DNA from: Pimelobacter simplex
GTDB lineage: Bacteria > Actinomycetota > Actinomycetes > Propionibacteriales > Nocardioidaceae
Length of the DNA: 64,000 nt
Direction: 5' to 3'
Assembly (NCBI RefSeq): GCF_900114845.1
Contig: NZ_FOUK01000004.1
Span: 248,001-312,000 of the forward strand
Below are positions 62,972 to 64,000 of this stretch, piece by piece. Position numbers and translations under genes: made by a program. How positions within the stretch are numbered: position 1 is the stretch's first letter; every line of letters begins with the position of its first letter. The notes under the pieces are model-generated. The model was not told the origin of the DNA. It saw only the letters and a list, made by a program, of their open reading frames with translations, and did not search any database.

Positions 62972-63755
62972 TCTCCGTGCGCAGGGCGTCGTACTGCGCC
63001 TTGTCGTGGGCGCAGATCACGGTGACCTCGCCGGACCGCCCCTGGGCGAGCTCCTGCAGCCGGGCCAGGTTGTCGAGCCGGCGCCGGTTGTCGACCGCCA
63101 TCAGCCGCTGGAACGCGGTCAGCGAGGCGGGGCAGCGGGCCGGCACGTCGAGCTGCCCGCCGTGGAAGAAGGCGTCGCCCGCGTGGAGCAGCCAGGTGCC
63201 GTCGTCGCGGCGGACGGCGACGCCTGCGTGCCCGCGGGTGTGGCCGGGCAGCGGGATGATGAGGACGTCGTCGTCGAGCGCGGTCACCGACGCGAAGCCG
63301 AACCACGCGTCGGAGCCCTCGGTGTGCGGCGTCCAGCGCGGGCCGTGCGCCCACTGGCCGGCGACGTAGCGCGCCTTCTCGCGCGCGGTCGGGGTCGTCG
63401 CGGCGGCGTGCTCGCGGGCGTGGACGTGGACCCGCGCCTGCGGGAAGTCGCCGATCCCGCCGGCGTGGTCGAGGTCGAGGTGGGTGAGCACGATGTCGGT
63501 GACGTCGGACGGCGCGAAGCCGCGCGCCTTGACCTGGGCCAGCGCGGTCTCGGCCGGGTCGAGGTCGGGACGGACGGTGAGCAGGAAGGGACGCCCGAGC
63601 CGCCGGCGCCGGGCCAGGTCCTCGGTACCGAAGCCGGTGTCGACCAGGGCCAGGCCGTCCGGGCGCTCGAGGAGCAGCACGTGGGCGACCATGGTCGGCC
63701 CGAGGGCCGGGCGCATGGTCGCGCAGTTGAGGTGGTGGATCCGCACGCCCTGCAT
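62952..63755 (-). CDS. MBL-fold metallo-hydrolase
   Basis: The 267-residue product has the metallo-beta-lactamase fold. It has HVLLLERPDGLALVDTGFGT, the metal motif DIVLTHLDLDHAGGIGDFPQ (HXDXDH type), LIIPLPGHTRGHAGVAVRRD, and GTWLLHAGDAFFHGGQLDVP. The final His is in VICAHDKAQYDALR. This group includes N-acyl homoserine lactone lactonases and related hydrolases, but the substrate is unknown. The start is placed at ATG 63753-63755. A GTG two codons upstream would overlap the next gene's stop as GTGA and is also possible. Confidence 0.9.
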   Translation of the reverse strand: MQGVRIHHLNCATMRPALGPTMVAHVLLLERPDGLALVDTGFGTEDLARRRRLGRPFLLTVRPDLDPAETALAQVKARGFAPSDVTDIVLTHLDLDHAGGIGDFPQARVHVHAREHAAATTPTAREKARYVAGQWAHGPRWTPHTEGSDAWFGFASVTALDDDVLIIPLPGHTRGHAGVAVRRDDGTWLLHAGDAFFHGGQLDVPARCPASLTAFQRLMAVDNRRRLDNLARLQELAQGRSGEVTVICAHDKAQYDALRTEISPGTP

Positions 63756-63757
63756 CC

Positions 63758-64000
63758 TCACACGCTTCCGTGCAGGTTGCGGGCGGTCGGCGAGGTCGGG
63801 ACGGTGCTCGGGTCGGGCGCGGTGCCGAACAGGCGGTCCGCCGTCCCGGCGGAGGTGACGGTGAACCAGTAGTGCTCGCTCTTGAAGTGGTGCAGGCGGT
63901 GGTGGCGCCAGATCCGGCGGTACCAGGCGGAGCGCGGCCGGTAGTCGCTGTGGAGCAGGTAGTGCGTCCACTCGTAGGCCGACTTGATCGCGTAGATCGC
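63758..64000 (-). CDS. Fatty acid hydroxylase / sterol desaturase family protein (C-terminal part)
   Basis: This is the last 80 residues of a protein entering from beyond 64000. It reads AIYAIKSAYEWTHYLLHSDY, RPRSAWYRRIWRHHRLHHFK, SEHYWFTVTSAGTADRLFGT. The His-rich motifs (THYLLH, HHRLHH, SEHYW) bind the di-iron centre of the fatty acid hydroxylase superfamily, which is membrane-bound. The stop lies next to the start of the MBL gene, so the two are in one operon. Confidence 0.88.
   Translation of the reverse strand, partial: AIYAIKSAYEWTHYLLHSDYRPRSAWYRRIWRHHRLHHFKSEHYWFTVTSAGTADRLFGTAPDPSTVPTSPTARNLHGSV

Overview
High-GC actinobacterial chromosome around the replication origin, most like Nocardioides or a related Propionibacteriales genus. 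The evidence is about 70% GC by eye, frequent GTG starts, 4-bp start/stop overlaps, and the conserved actinobacterial gene order murJ - sigM - trxB - trxA - parB - parA - rsmG - jag - yidC - yidD - rnpA - rpmH // dnaA - oriC - dnaN - gnd - recF - DUF721 - gyrB - gyrA - DUF3566 - tRNA-Ile - DLW-39 - tRNA-Ala. No species is claimed.

Layout. 1-14 kb: a truncated membrane protein, an SRPBCC protein and the CCA-adding enzyme on the minus strand, then a plus-strand envelope/redox block (DUF6049 protein, MurJ flippase, a membrane pseudokinase, SigM-type sigma factor with its likely anti-sigma protein, thioredoxin reductase and thioredoxin), followed by a GNAT protein, an AlaA-like aminotransferase and an acyltransferase. 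14-20 kb: minus-strand parB, parA, rsmG, jag, yidC, yidD, rnpA, rpmH, with four parS-like sites. 20-33 kb: dnaA, the origin with DnaA boxes and a perfect 32-bp palindrome, dnaN, gnd, two small membrane proteins, recF, DUF721, gyrB, gyrA, DUF3566 and two tRNAs.

33.3-52.3 kb: a genomic island inserted in tRNA-Ala(TGC), bounded by identical 22-bp repeats (33271-33292 and 52311-52332), with a decayed tyrosine integrase at its right end. It is a defence island. First comes a restriction-modification cluster: Vsr, an NgoMIV-type endonuclease with altered active-site residues, a C5 methyltransferase and a NaeI-type endonuclease. Then comes a divergently controlled set: a sigma-70 factor fused to an RbpA-like zinc domain faces a tightly overlapping five-gene operon of a NERD-nuclease/UvrD helicase, a DrmA-like helicase, a DrmB-like DUF1998 protein, a second UvrD-like ATPase and an unknown protein. 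This is a DISARM-like core without the usual DrmC, DrmD or DrmE, and it is the best candidate for an undescribed system. A broken DUF3644 gene and two unknown genes fill the right part.

52.4-64 kb: ordinary accessory chromosome. It holds two small unknown or HTH genes, an AraC-like regulator, a VOC protein, a DUF2306 membrane protein, a NarL-type two-component system, a lipoprotein hydrolase, egtB-egtD for ergothioneine, a secreted TAP-like peptidase, a lipoprotein, an MBL-fold hydrolase and a truncated fatty-acid hydroxylase.
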